From Bin87 sp965204685 (lineage in GTDB: Bacteria > Chloroflexota > Dehalococcoidia > Lucifugimonadales > UBA3495), in contig OZ242004.1 of the NCBI GenBank assembly GCA_965204685.1, forward strand, positions 930,001 through 994,000: 64,000 bases of DNA, read 5' to 3'. A program made the translations under genes and the position numbers. The notes under the pieces are model-generated. The model was not told where the DNA came from, made no database searches, and saw only the letters and a list, made by a program, of their open reading frames with translations. Positions 1-8,282 of this stretch are shown in pieces. Each line of letters opens with the position of its first letter. Position 1 is the first letter of the stretch.

Positions 1-442
1 CGGCAAAGGGGCCTTCGGAGATCCGCACCATGTCTCCCTGGGCCATGCCGATCACGGCGCGCGGCTCACCGGAGGCGACGCGGTCCAGGATGTCATCGAC
101 TTCCCGGTCGTCCAGCGGGACCGGACGCGGGCGGTCGCCGCCTTCTTCCTCGGCCGAAATGAAACCCGTCACGCCGGTGGTGTTGCGCACCAGGAACCAG
201 GCCTCGTCGTCCATGACCATCTGGACCAGGATGTAACCCGGGAACAGCTTGCGTCGCTGCTTGGTGCGCTCACCCTTGTTGCGGGTGATCTCGTCCTCGG
301 CCGGTACCTCAACTCGGGTGATCCGGTCGTCCATGCCGAGACTCTGCCGGCGCAGGTCAAGGTTCCGCTTGACCATGTCTTCCTGGCCCGTATAGGTGTG
401 GACGATGTACCAGCGCAGATCGTCGGGATGCGTTGTGGTCAT
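1..442 (-). CDS. nusG: Transcription antitermination factor NusG (5' part; runs off window)
   Basis: NusG binds RNA polymerase and sets elongation, pausing and transcription-translation coupling. The translation from the ATG at 442 opens MTTTHPDDLRWYIVHTYTGQ, the typical NusG N-terminal (NGN) start. It continues with KLFPGYILVQM and VRNTTGVTGFI, and the start of a KOW-type segment (QGDMVRISEGPFA) is visible at the window edge. About 147 of the usual 175-190 residues are present, and the C-terminal KOW domain lies outside. It follows secE on the same strand with a 129-nt gap, the classic secE-nusG order. Confidence 0.95.
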   Translation of the reverse strand, partial: MTTTHPDDLRWYIVHTYTGQEDMVKRNLDLRRQSLGMDDRITRVEVPAEDEITRNKGERTKQRRKLFPGYILVQMVMDDEAWFLVRNTTGVTGFISAEEEGGDRPRPVPLDDREVDDILDRVASGEPRAVIGMAQGDMVRISEGPFA

Positions 443-571
443 TGTTTCAATCTCAGTGGGCAAGAATGGAGCGGCCCAGCAATACGCCGGCCAATCCGAT
501 TGACGCCGGCGCTGAAAGCGGTCTCCGGGAGATCCCGCAGCGAGACGTGAGCACGCCGGACCCGAGCCGGG

Positions 572-826
572 TCAGAAAGGCAACTGCCGCAGGCCGATAA
601 CGAAACTCATCCCGAAGTCAAAAACGCGGTCCAACAGGCCGAGGAAGAAGCCCATGATCACGGCCAGCACGATGACGATGACCGTGAGCCGGGCCGTTTC
701 TTCCTTGCTCGGCCAGACCGATTTCCGCAGTTCGGAAGCGGTTTCACGCAGGAAACCGATCGGGCCGACTCTCCCCACCGCGCGGGGAGAGATCGGCGAC
801 GGTCGTCTGGTCGATGCGCGGGCCAC
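572..826 (-). CDS. secE: Preprotein translocase subunit SecE
   Basis: This 84-residue protein is the essential small subunit of the SecYEG channel, which clamps SecY in the inner membrane. The conserved amphipathic segment FLRETASELRKSVWPSKEE (about residues 25-43) is followed by one hydrophobic transmembrane helix (about 47-66). That is the usual single-TM bacterial SecE plan. It lies 6 nt downstream of rpmG and upstream of nusG, on the same strand, so it is probably cotranscribed with tuf. Confidence 0.95.
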   Translation of the reverse strand: MARASTRRPSPISPRAVGRVGPIGFLRETASELRKSVWPSKEETARLTVIVIVLAVIMGFFLGLLDRVFDFGMSFVIGLRQLPF

Positions 827-832
827 GGGCCG

Positions 833-1003
833 CTACCTCACTTCCCGATGGACCTGATGGCCTCGGCAGCGGCTGCAGTACTTCCGCAATTCCATGCGGG
901 TGGTGTGGCTGCGCCGGTTCTTGATGGTCGAATAGTTGCGCTCGCGGCAGTCGGTGCACTGCAAGGTGATGACCTGCCGGGCGTCGGTGGACTTGCGGGC
1001 CAT
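833..1003 (-). CDS. rpmG: 50S ribosomal protein L33
   Basis: This 56-residue protein starts at the ATG at 1003 (MARKSTDARQVITLQCTDC). It has two Cys pairs, CTDC near residues 16-19 and CSRC near 42-45, so it is the zinc-binding form of L33. The internal segment NYSTIKNRRSHTTRMELRKY matches the family. It sits between tuf (4-nt gap) and secE (6-nt gap), the common tuf-rpmG-secE-nusG order. Confidence 0.95.
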   Translation of the reverse strand: MARKSTDARQVITLQCTDCRERNYSTIKNRRSHTTRMELRKYCSRCRGHQVHREVR

Positions 1004-1007
1004 GGGA

Positions 1008-2192
<1,185 letters not shown>

Positions 2193-2276
2193 GGTGGCGG
2201 GTTACTCCTTGCTCCTTGTTGGTGGTTCCTTGGTTCCGGCCCGCGGGACCTCCCTGCGGGTTGCTGACGCCGGTGG

Positions 2277-2348
2277 AGCCCAAGGGCGGAATCGAACCGC
2301 CGACCCCGTTCTTACCAAGAACGTGCTCTACCTCTGAGCTACTTGGGC
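2277..2348 (-). tRNA. tRNA-Thr (anticodon GGT)
   Basis: The minus strand folds into a full cloverleaf of 72 nt: acceptor GCCCAAG/CTTGGGC, D stem GCTC/GAGC, anticodon stem CGTTC/GAACG with loop TTGGTAA, and T arm GGCGG-TTCGATT-CCGCC. The anticodon GGT reads ACC/ACU threonine codons. The 3' CCA is encoded (2274-2276). It is the last tRNA before tuf. Confidence 0.97.
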
Positions 2349-2376
2349 GCATGGAATGCTGATTTCGATAAAGTGG

Positions 2377-2461
2377 TGGAGGGGGCAGGATTCGAACCTG
2401 CGAAGCCCGTCAGGGCGCCAGATTTACAGTCTGGTGGCTTTAACCACTCACCCACCCCTCC
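2377..2461 (-). tRNA. tRNA-Tyr (anticodon GTA)
   Basis: This class II tRNA (85 nt with a long variable arm) has acceptor GGAGGGG/CCCCTCC, anticodon stem CCAGA/TCTGG with loop CTGTAAA, and T arm GCAGG-TTCGAAT-CCTGC. The anticodon is GTA. The discriminator is A and CCA is encoded at 2374-2376. It lies between the two tRNA-Thr genes. Confidence 0.97.
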
Positions 2462-2510
2462 ATTTGTTAACTCCCGGACCCATGATCCAGTTGCGACGAT
2501 TCAGATTTGG

Positions 2511-2583
2511 AGCCCCAGAGGGGACTCGAACCCCTAACCTGCCGATTACAAATCGGCTGCGCTGCCAATTGCGCCACCGGGGC
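2511..2583 (-). tRNA. tRNA-Thr (anticodon TGT)
   Basis: A 73-nt cloverleaf with acceptor GCCCCGG/CTGGGGC (one G-U pair), anticodon stem GCCGA/TCGGC with loop TTTGTAA, and T arm AGGGG-TTCGAGT-CCCCT. The anticodon TGT reads ACA. The 3' CCA is encoded at 2508-2510. It is the first gene of the tRNA-tuf operon. Confidence 0.97.
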
Positions 2584-2630
2584 GCGGGGTTGGCTCCGTG
2601 GAGCCCGACCGGCCAGACCGCGCAATGCGC

Positions 2631-2657
2631 TAAAAAAGCCCCGGCAACTTCCGGGGC
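2631..2657 (-). terminator. Terminator-like hairpin in the leader of the tRNA-tuf operon
   Basis: On the minus strand, GCCCCGG-AAGTTG-CCGGGGC is followed directly by six T, a strong intrinsic terminator. It lies downstream of the -35/-10 at 2684-2712 and upstream of tRNA-Thr(TGT). It may attenuate this operon, or it may end leftward transcripts from the carbonic anhydrase gene. Confidence 0.75.
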
Positions 2658-2683
2658 CTTCCGGTTTTCGCCAATCGAAATAT

Positions 2684-2712
2684 AGGTTACGCAACGCGGC
2701 CCAAATTGTCAA
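2684..2712 (-). promoter_or_regulatory. Likely promoter of the tRNA-Thr/Tyr/Thr-tuf-rpmG-secE-nusG operon
   Basis: A perfect -35 TTGACA (2707-2712) is separated by 17 bp from TAACCT (2684-2689). TATATT (2679-2684) overlaps it and is an alternative -10 with a long spacer. Transcription would start near 2677, about 94 nt before tRNA-Thr(TGT). Confidence 0.6.
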
Positions 2713-2814
2713 CGGTTTTCGGCGATTCTAAACGGCAACCAGCAGCTTCGGCAGGGTCGCCCGCCGGTTTTGTCTGGACTGACCTACCGATGCGGGTGCG
2801 CCGTGAAAAAGGGG

Positions 2815-2820
2815 TATAAT
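2815..2820 (+). promoter_or_regulatory. -10 element of tRNA-Gly
   Basis: A perfect TATAAT ends 11 nt before the mature tRNA-Gly 5' end. No convincing -35 is visible 17 bp upstream. Confidence 0.6.
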
Positions 2821-2831
2821 GGATTTACCGA

Positions 2832-2902
2832 GCGGGCGTAGCTTAGTGGTAAAGCCCCAGCCTTCCAAGCTGGCTACGTGGGTTCGATTCCCATCGCCCG
2901 CT
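2832..2902 (+). tRNA. tRNA-Gly (anticodon TCC)
   Basis: A 71-nt cloverleaf with acceptor GCGGGCG/CGCCCGC, anticodon stem CCAGC/GCTGG with loop CTTCCAA, and T arm GTGGG-TTCGATT-CCCAT. CCA is encoded at 2903-2905. In E. coli the TCC tRNA-Gly (glyT) sits inside the tufB tRNA cluster. Here it is next to the cluster but inverted, with its own TATAAT. Confidence 0.97.
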
Positions 2903-2930
2903 CCATGTTTTTGCCCGCGCCGCCCCCGTA

Positions 2931-3626
2931 TCAGCCGCCGGCCGAGACCACAATCTGCCGGTCGCCAATCGGCTGCGGCGGCCGGTTGTTCGGTCCGTGG
3001 GTCAGCGATTGCAGTATCTCCACTTGGTCCTGCGACACCGTCCCGATGCCCTGCATAACCATCCACCGCACCCCTTCCGAGCACGGCGGCGTGGTCAGCG
3101 AACCGCTGTATCCGTAATAGCCAGCATCCGAAGGCGCGTATCCCGCCGCGTTCGGCCCGCCTCCGATGTCGGCTTCCACCCCGGTCTCCGGAGCCAGGCC
3201 CAGCAGGTCCTCCACCAGCGGGCTGGGGTTGCCCAGCCGGAACAGCAGCCCCACCACGGCCAGATTGCCGCCAGCGTCCTGGTGCACCAGGTGAAGCTCG
3301 GCCGCGAAGCTCTCGCCGTCCACCAGGTGCTCTCCCGGAGAGTGATAATGAACCCCCAGCAGGTCGTAGCGGTGTCCGCCCACCGACACCCCGCTGCCGG
3401 GGTCAAAGTCCAGGTACACGGTGTGCCCGTTGTTGCGGGCCTGCACCGCGGCGGTCGTGTAGTCGAACGTCACCGGTTCAGTTCCGCCCGAGACGTATCC
3501 GGCCAGGTTCACCGGCGACTGCTCCACGCCTGCGGAGCACAGGCTGTAGTCGGCGGACAGGCAGCCCCAGTGTTCCGGGCCGGTATCTCCGGTGTACCCC
3601 CAATCGGGGTGGCTGACGGTGGACAT
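2931..3626 (-). CDS. Alpha-class carbonic anhydrase
   Basis: The protein (231 aa) interconverts CO2 and bicarbonate with a zinc ion. The N-terminal WGYTGDTGPEHWG, the ligand region VHYHSPGEHLVDG followed by AELHLVHQ (three zinc His), and the SLTTPPCSEGV loop are alpha-CA hallmarks. No signal peptide is visible from the chosen ATG, although most bacterial alpha-CAs are periplasmic, so this form appears cytoplasmic. Its ATG overlaps the upstream gene's stop by one nucleotide (TGATG), which implies translational coupling. Confidence 0.9.
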   Translation of the reverse strand: MSTVSHPDWGYTGDTGPEHWGCLSADYSLCSAGVEQSPVNLAGYVSGGTEPVTFDYTTAAVQARNNGHTVYLDFDPGSGVSVGGHRYDLLGVHYHSPGEHLVDGESFAAELHLVHQDAGGNLAVVGLLFRLGNPSPLVEDLLGLAPETGVEADIGGGPNAAGYAPSDAGYYGYSGSLTTPPCSEGVRWMVMQGIGTVSQDQVEILQSLTHGPNNRPPQPIGDRQIVVSAGG

Positions 3627-4108
3627 CAGGACGCCCGGGCGGTTTCCAGGGCGCGGACCGCGGCCTGCTGCAATGCTTCCGCGTCCAACGTGGCCCGCAG
3701 TTCGCCGGCGTCGTCCTGACCGAAACTCTCCTCGACGCGGAACTCGTCGATAACCGCCGCGATGGCATCCGTGCGTTCCGCATCCGTGGCGGACGCGAAA
3801 GCGGTCAAGCGGCCGTCGGCGATATGCCGGTCAATCTCGGCGGTGAGCAGTTCGTCCTCCACCACCCGGCGCTGGATCAGCCCGATGTTCTGCAGATTGC
3901 GACCGAGGTAACAGCCGCCGAACTGCATGATCTCGCACTCGCGGCCCTCGAGGCCGTCGATTTCAGCGAACCAGTGGTAGCGCGGCTCCAGCTCGTGCTC
4001 GCTGAGGTAGTCGCGCACCTGCTGGTCTTCCGGCGCCGGGTCGGATGGATCGAACACCAGCTTGACCGTATGCATCATCAGGCCGGCGGGTTCTACGGTG
4101 ATGTACAT
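3626..4108 (-). CDS. Hypothetical protein coupled to carbonic anhydrase
   Basis: A 160-residue soluble protein that I do not recognise. The start is the ATG at 4108 (MYITVEPAGLMMHTVKLVF), preceded by GGAGGT, rather than the longer upstream reading frame. The middle contains CEIMQFGGCYLGRNLQN, and the C-terminus is acidic and Ala-rich, probably helical. Its stop overlaps the carbonic anhydrase start by one nucleotide, so a linked role is likely. That is an inference from context only. Confidence 0.7.
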   Translation of the reverse strand: MYITVEPAGLMMHTVKLVFDPSDPAPEDQQVRDYLSEHELEPRYHWFAEIDGLEGRECEIMQFGGCYLGRNLQNIGLIQRRVVEDELLTAEIDRHIADGRLTAFASATDAERTDAIAAVIDEFRVEESFGQDDAGELRATLDAEALQQAAVRALETARAS

Positions 4109-4157
4109 GGTTGGGACCTCCGGTGGCGATGGCGATTGAATTCCCCTGCGTCGAGCG

Positions 4158-5210
4158 TCAGCCCTCCACGGCGCGGATGATCCGGTCGACGTTTTCCGGG
4201 CCGGGCGCCACGGTCTTGTTGTCCACCAGGCGCATGGCTTCGACGATGGCGTCGTGGTATGGGGTGGCAACGCCGGTTTCACGGCCCTTTTCGCAGATCA
4301 GGCCGTTCATAAAGTCGATCTCGGACTTGCGGCCCTTGTGCACGTCCTGGGCCATGGAGGCCAGCCAGTTGACCCGGCCGCCGGCCTGGGACAGCTTCCC
4401 GTCCAGCTCCTCGAACACGTCGCCCGTGTCGGCGTCGGCCCAGAATTCGGCGGGCGTGCCGTTGATCTCCACCACCTTGAGCCCCTGGGCCAGACCCACC
4501 TGCGCGCCTTCCTTGGCCAGGTTGATGCGGATGCGGCGGATCCTGGCGTCGCCGGCCATCTCCTGGCTGCCCAGCTGGCTCATGGCGGAGATGGCGTTGC
4601 CCATGCCGTTCTGGCATAGCTTGGCCCAGCGTTCGCCGGGTAGGTTGTCGGTGGCGTAGGCGGCATCGATGTGGTCCAGCTTGGCGGCCAAAGCCTCCGA
4701 ACGCGGAGTGACCGCGCCGGTGAACTCGCCGACGCGAAACACGGTGTGGCCGTGGTCGCGTCCGGGCGCGCCGCCGCGGTTGACGTGGGCCGGCTCCCAG
4801 AGAGCAACCTCGATGTGGGAGGCGATGCAGCCGAGTTGTCGGTCTTCGCCGACGATGTTGGCGATGGTGGGGTCGTTCCAGCAGTTCTGGATGGACACGA
4901 ACGCCCCGTCGTCCTTCACGTACCGCTTGATGAAGTGGGTCGCCCACTCGGTATCGTAGGACTTGACGGTGATGAAGGCGTAGTCGAAGGGTTCGGTGAT
5001 GTTCTGGGCGTCGGTCAGGTGCATGGCGTTGACCGGCACGGTGAAATCGCCCTGGCTGCCGCTGGCCCGCAGGCCCTCGGCGCGCATCTTCTCCACGTGC
5101 TCGGGCCACATATCGATGAAGGTAACGTCGTCCTCCCCGGCCTGAACGAGAAACGCGCCGACGTAGCTGCCCACGGCGCCGGGGCCCATAATTACAATGC
5201 GGTCTGCCAT
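4158..5210 (-). CDS. 2-dehydropantoate 2-reductase family oxidoreductase (ApbA/PanE type)
   Basis: A 350-residue NAD(P)-dependent reductase. The N-terminal GPGAVGSYVGAFL (about 9-21) is the Rossmann dinucleotide loop, and ITVKSYDTEW and GERWAKLCQNG match the PanE/ApbA C-terminal helical domain. PanE reduces ketopantoate in CoA synthesis, but the family has many paralogs acting on other 2-ketoacids and there are no pantothenate genes nearby. The specific substrate is therefore unassigned. An upstream GGAG supports the ATG at 5210. Confidence 0.8.
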   Translation of the reverse strand: MADRIVIMGPGAVGSYVGAFLVQAGEDDVTFIDMWPEHVEKMRAEGLRASGSQGDFTVPVNAMHLTDAQNITEPFDYAFITVKSYDTEWATHFIKRYVKDDGAFVSIQNCWNDPTIANIVGEDRQLGCIASHIEVALWEPAHVNRGGAPGRDHGHTVFRVGEFTGAVTPRSEALAAKLDHIDAAYATDNLPGERWAKLCQNGMGNAISAMSQLGSQEMAGDARIRRIRINLAKEGAQVGLAQGLKVVEINGTPAEFWADADTGDVFEELDGKLSQAGGRVNWLASMAQDVHKGRKSEIDFMNGLICEKGRETGVATPYHDAIVEAMRLVDNKTVAPGPENVDRIIRAVEG

Positions 5211-5254
5211 AGTCTCATCTCCGGGATGGTTTGGGGTTTTGTGAATGCCGGGGG

Positions 5255-5746
5255 TTAGCCTTCGGTTGGGGGCGGGAAATACTCTTGCAGCAGGTCGATG
5301 GCATCGCTGACCATAGCCGCCGACTGCGTAACCACTGCATCGGTCAAATAGTTTTCATAGAAATGAGTGTGCAGACCGCTGACCAGTCCAGTCGCATTAT
5401 TCAGCGCGATTTCAGCATCCGGATCCGCTTGTCCGACCAGCGCCGCCAGTTCGCCGGCTACCCGGTAGATCCCGACGTGACTGGACAGTTTTATCTGGTG
5501 GTCGGCGCCGATGGCTTTGACGATTTGCGTGAAAGCGCCCCAGGATTTTTCAGCCACTTGCCGATAATCGCTTTCGTCCAGACTGCGCTGAACGTGCTGC
5601 CGGTAATGTGCCAGGTTCGCGCGGTAGGTTTCCGCGTGGGCCGCCGCTTCTTCCCGGGACAGCGACGTGTCCCAGCGCGGGGAAAAGGCGGCGCGGATGG
5701 CAGCAACAACTTGTTCGCTGGTGAAAGATGATGGCGCGTTGCTCAT
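5255..5746 (-). CDS. PaREP1-like protein, copy 2 of a tandem pair
   Basis: A 163-residue all-helical protein. AEKSWGAFTQIVKAIGADHQ (about 65-84) and THFYENYLTD followed by a closing helix resemble PaREP1/PaREP8-family proteins, which are HEPN-like helical bundles of unknown function best known from archaea. It is closely similar to the gene immediately upstream, and the two overlap by 4 nt (ATGA), so this is a recent tandem duplication. The family assignment is from pattern recognition. Confidence 0.7.
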   Translation of the reverse strand: MSNAPSSFTSEQVVAAIRAAFSPRWDTSLSREEAAAHAETYRANLAHYRQHVQRSLDESDYRQVAEKSWGAFTQIVKAIGADHQIKLSSHVGIYRVAGELAALVGQADPDAEIALNNATGLVSGLHTHFYENYLTDAVVTQSAAMVSDAIDLLQEYFPPPTEG

Positions 5747-6249
5747 AACGTTGCTCCATCATCACTTGGTTGAGGCGGGAACCAGTCCTGCAACAGGTCA
5801 ATAGCCTCGCTCACCGTAGCAGCGGACTGGATGACTCGATCATCCGGCAGTTCATTTTCGTAGAAATGCAAATGCAGACTGTGGGCCATAACCGACGCAT
5901 CGCTCACCCTGCCGCCGGCCTCCGGGGCGGTTTGGGCAATCAACTTTGCCAGTTCGCCGGCAACGCGCATAATCCCGATATGGCTGGCCAATTTTATCTG
6001 GTGGTCGGCGCCGATGGCTTTGACGATTTGCGTGAAAGCGCCCCAGGATTTTTCGGCTGCTTGCCGATAATCGCTGTCGTTCAGACTGCGCTGAACGTGC
6101 TGCCGGTAATGTGCCAGGTTCGCGCGGTAGGTTTCCGCGTGGGCCGCCGCTTCTTCCCGGGACAGCGACGTGTCCCAGCGCGGGGAAAAGGTGGCGCGGA
6201 TGGCAGCAACAACCTGCTCATCAGTGAAGGTCGGCGGTGGAGCGTTCAC
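5743..6249 (-). CDS. PaREP1-like protein, copy 1 of a tandem pair
   Basis: A 168-residue paralog of the next gene. The block WDTSLSREEAAAHAETYRAN and the segment up to IGADHQIKL are almost identical between the two, while the C-terminal third has diverged. I chose the GTG at 6249 (VNAPPPTFTDEQ) because GGAG precedes it by about 8 nt and it aligns with the start of the paralog. A TTG at 6276 has no ribosome-binding site. Function is unknown. It lies downstream of rsr on the same strand. Confidence 0.7.
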   Translation of the reverse strand: MNAPPPTFTDEQVVAAIRATFSPRWDTSLSREEAAAHAETYRANLAHYRQHVQRSLNDSDYRQAAEKSWGAFTQIVKAIGADHQIKLASHIGIMRVAGELAKLIAQTAPEAGGRVSDASVMAHSLHLHFYENELPDDRVIQSAATVSEAIDLLQDWFPPQPSDDGATL

Positions 6250-6282
6250 GACATGATCTCCGGGCGGCGACGGCAAGGCAAC

Positions 6283-6304
6283 GCCCCTGCATTTTTACAG
6301 GGGC
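6283..6304. repeat. Hairpin between rsr and the PaREP1-like genes
   Basis: GCCCCTG and CAGGGGC form a 7-bp stem with an 8-nt loop. There is no T-run on either side, so it is a weak terminator at best. It resembles the outer part of the larger palindrome at 20425-20452. Confidence 0.4.
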
Positions 6305-6357
6305 GAAACCGATTTGTCCATTCCCGGCCGTCGGCAGCCAGGACAATCATGTTGCGG

Positions 6358-8013
6358 CTACGAGCCGACGAAATCGGCGATGACCTGCGGCACTGAGGCG
6401 TCAAAGCCCACCACGTCCAGCATCCCGGCGTCTGTGGGGTCCGCGATGCTGAACTCGGTAGCCGTCATGGCAACGACTACCATTTTGGCGGGAATGCCCG
6501 TCTTGTCGCGGTACTGGCGCAGCGCCTCAGCAGGATGGATGCGCCCGGCCCAGGTTTCGTTGTCCGTAATGATGACGAAACAGTCCACCGGGATATTCTT
6601 CGCCGTGGCGTCCAGCATGGGCAAGGCGCAGTCGGTGCCGCCCCAGGGCAGGTGGTCCGTCTTGCGCAGCGCGTCGGCGAGGCTGTCGGTGGCGGCGATG
6701 TGCAGCGGCATCATATCGTAATCGACGTGAAGGCGCGAACCGAAAAAACGATTGGCGATGGCCGCGCCGTTGCCGTCGGCGAAGGCGGCCATATAGTAGT
6801 TGCTCTCGCGTCGGGCGATTGCCATGGCCATGGCGGCGGCTCCCATGCGCGGCGTCAGTCCCTGGACGCCGGCGACGGAGCCGTGCGTCATGGAGCCGGA
6901 CACGTCAATGCCCAAGTAGAACCGCCGGCCGGTTTGTGGCGCGAAGGCGAATGACTTATCGAAGGCTGAATCCAGCGCGTCCACTACCGTTGGCACGGGA
7001 GTCCAGGTGTTGCGTCCCCTGACGCCTCGGCCGGACTTGTAGGTAGTCAGGGCGGACAGGATGGCGATGGGGTGTATCCGCGCCGCCCGCAGCCCGTCGG
7101 CGTGGTTCAGCCTGGCGGCAACTTGACCGGCGGCGTCGGACATCGGGGCAACGATACCCAGGCGGGTTAGCGTGGCCAGGTTCCTCAGCATGGCCGTCAG
7201 GGGCATCTTTTCGAACAGGGCTTCCCAAACAGCCTTTTCGCCCATGACCTCGCCGGGAATCATCTCCCAGGTCATGTCAAATTCGCGGATGGCATCGGCA
7301 ATCAGGACCGGATCATTCACGCGCCCCAGAACGGATTCGTAAGCGCGGATGATGTCATAGCGGCGGTCATCGTCCGGTGGCGCGCTGCCCTGCGTTACCC
7401 AGGCGTACAGGGCGTCAAAGTCGGGATTGTCCTTGCCCGACGGGTGAGCCTTGCGGAGCAGGTCCCGGTGCGTCCAGCCGTTGCGCTGGCGGTATTTGAC
7501 CATTTGGTAGGCCGCCGGGGCGACTCCGCCCTGGGCCTCGTACCAGGCGCCGATGGCGCGTCGCAGACCCTTGCCCCAGCCGCGCATGGCGTCGGCGTAC
7601 TCTACGAAGCGGAACAGGTGGCTGCCGGTGCGGGCGACTTGGGGCAGGACGGACAGCGCGTAGCGGCGAACGTCGTCGTCGCCGAAGGACGCTGCCATGG
7701 CCAGCACAAAGAGGGGCGGGCCATTCCTGGGCGCGATGCCCCGGCTGGCGCGGACCGCCTCGTCGATGACCCGGTGGCCGTCGATTTCGATGCACCGTTT
7801 GACGGCATTGGCGTTCTCGACCGTCAGCTTGCGCTCCGCCGCGTAGTAGCTGCCGCCCTCCGCGCCGAGAACCAGGAAACGGCGCAGGCGCGTAAAGTCG
7901 TCTACGGGAAAGACCATGCCGCCAGCGGAGTTTTGGACCATCTCGCCCTCGCGTCCGGGCAGAGGCTCCGACTGCGGGGCGGGAGCGCCGTACACTTGGG
8001 TCAGATAGACCAT
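6358..8013 (-). CDS. rsr: Ro60/Rsr-like RNA-binding protein (TROVE domain plus vWA domain)
   Basis: A 551-residue ring-shaped RNA-binding protein of the Ro60 family, which binds Y RNAs and misfolded RNAs and in Deinococcus tethers PNPase for RNA decay. The TROVE region covers about residues 20-340 (for example FRFVEYADAMRGWGKGLRRA and FDMTWEMIPGEVMG). The C-terminal vWA domain carries the MIDAS motif DVSGSMT near residue 370. The start is the ATG at 8013 (MVYLTQVYGA) with a GGAGGAGG site; the longer frame upstream is noncoding and holds the Y-like RNA. An intrinsic terminator and that RNA lie immediately upstream. Confidence 0.92.
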   Translation of the reverse strand: MVYLTQVYGAPAPQSEPLPGREGEMVQNSAGGMVFPVDDFTRLRRFLVLGAEGGSYYAAERKLTVENANAVKRCIEIDGHRVIDEAVRASRGIAPRNGPPLFVLAMAASFGDDDVRRYALSVLPQVARTGSHLFRFVEYADAMRGWGKGLRRAIGAWYEAQGGVAPAAYQMVKYRQRNGWTHRDLLRKAHPSGKDNPDFDALYAWVTQGSAPPDDDRRYDIIRAYESVLGRVNDPVLIADAIREFDMTWEMIPGEVMGEKAVWEALFEKMPLTAMLRNLATLTRLGIVAPMSDAAGQVAARLNHADGLRAARIHPIAILSALTTYKSGRGVRGRNTWTPVPTVVDALDSAFDKSFAFAPQTGRRFYLGIDVSGSMTHGSVAGVQGLTPRMGAAAMAMAIARRESNYYMAAFADGNGAAIANRFFGSRLHVDYDMMPLHIAATDSLADALRKTDHLPWGGTDCALPMLDATAKNIPVDCFVIITDNETWAGRIHPAEALRQYRDKTGIPAKMVVVAMTATEFSIADPTDAGMLDVVGFDASVPQVIADFVGS

Positions 8014-8034
8014 GATGTCCTCCTCCGTGAAGCG

Positions 8035-8061
8035 AAAAACAGAGCCGATGACCTCGGCTCT
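8035..8061 (-). terminator. Intrinsic terminator between the Y-like RNA and rsr
   Basis: On the minus strand the 8-bp stem AGAGCCGA/TCGGCTCT with loop GGTCA is followed by GTTTTT. It would end the small RNA transcript while allowing some read-through into rsr, 22 nt downstream. Confidence 0.8.
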
Positions 8062-8080
8062 GGGTATTGAGGGTAAGGAA

Positions 8081-8121
8081 CGCCGGTGGAAAGCCACCCA
8101 GTTGGCAGCTTTCCACCGGCG
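8081..8121 (-). repeat. Perfect 14-bp inverted repeat between the Y-like RNA and rsr
   Basis: CGCCGGTGGAAAGC (8081-8094) and its exact reverse complement (8108-8121) flank a 13-nt loop. It may be a 3' processing or stability hairpin of the small RNA; there is no T-tract of its own. Confidence 0.75.
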
Positions 8122-8137
8122 TTGGCTCACCGGGGTT

Positions 8138-8253
8138 CGCACGGATAAGGGGCGCCGACAGGAGCTCCGAAGCATGAAGCCCCGGGGTAGGACTTGAACC
8201 TACTCAGCAGAAATCTGCCTTATACCGATAACCCGCCAGCTTCGACCCGTGCG
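8138..8253 (-). ncRNA. Y-RNA-like small RNA with a tRNA-mimic module, upstream of rsr
   Basis: On the minus strand a 7-bp closing stem CGCACGG (8253-8247) pairs with CCGTGCG (8144-8138), giving an RNA of about 116 nt, a normal size for Y RNAs. The 5' strand continues GGTCGAAG then GGGTTATC, which resembles the Ro-binding strand of animal Y RNAs. In the middle is a perfect tRNA T-arm (GTAGG-TTCAAGT-CCTAC, 8203-8187) and a short hairpin GCAG-ATTT-CTGC in the anticodon position. A full cloverleaf does not form, so this is not a tRNA. Bacterial Y RNAs (Yrl type) are encoded next to rsr and carry such tRNA-like modules. Confidence 0.75.
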
Positions 8254-8282
8254 GTACGGCGAAACGCCGTATATCCATTGTA

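Noticed and set aside
8177..8248. A tRNA gene on the minus strand (perfect T-arm)
   Set aside because: Only 5 of 7 acceptor pairs form, the D stem is poor and the anticodon stem does not have 5 bp with a 7-nt loop. The closing stem and position fit a Y-type RNA better.
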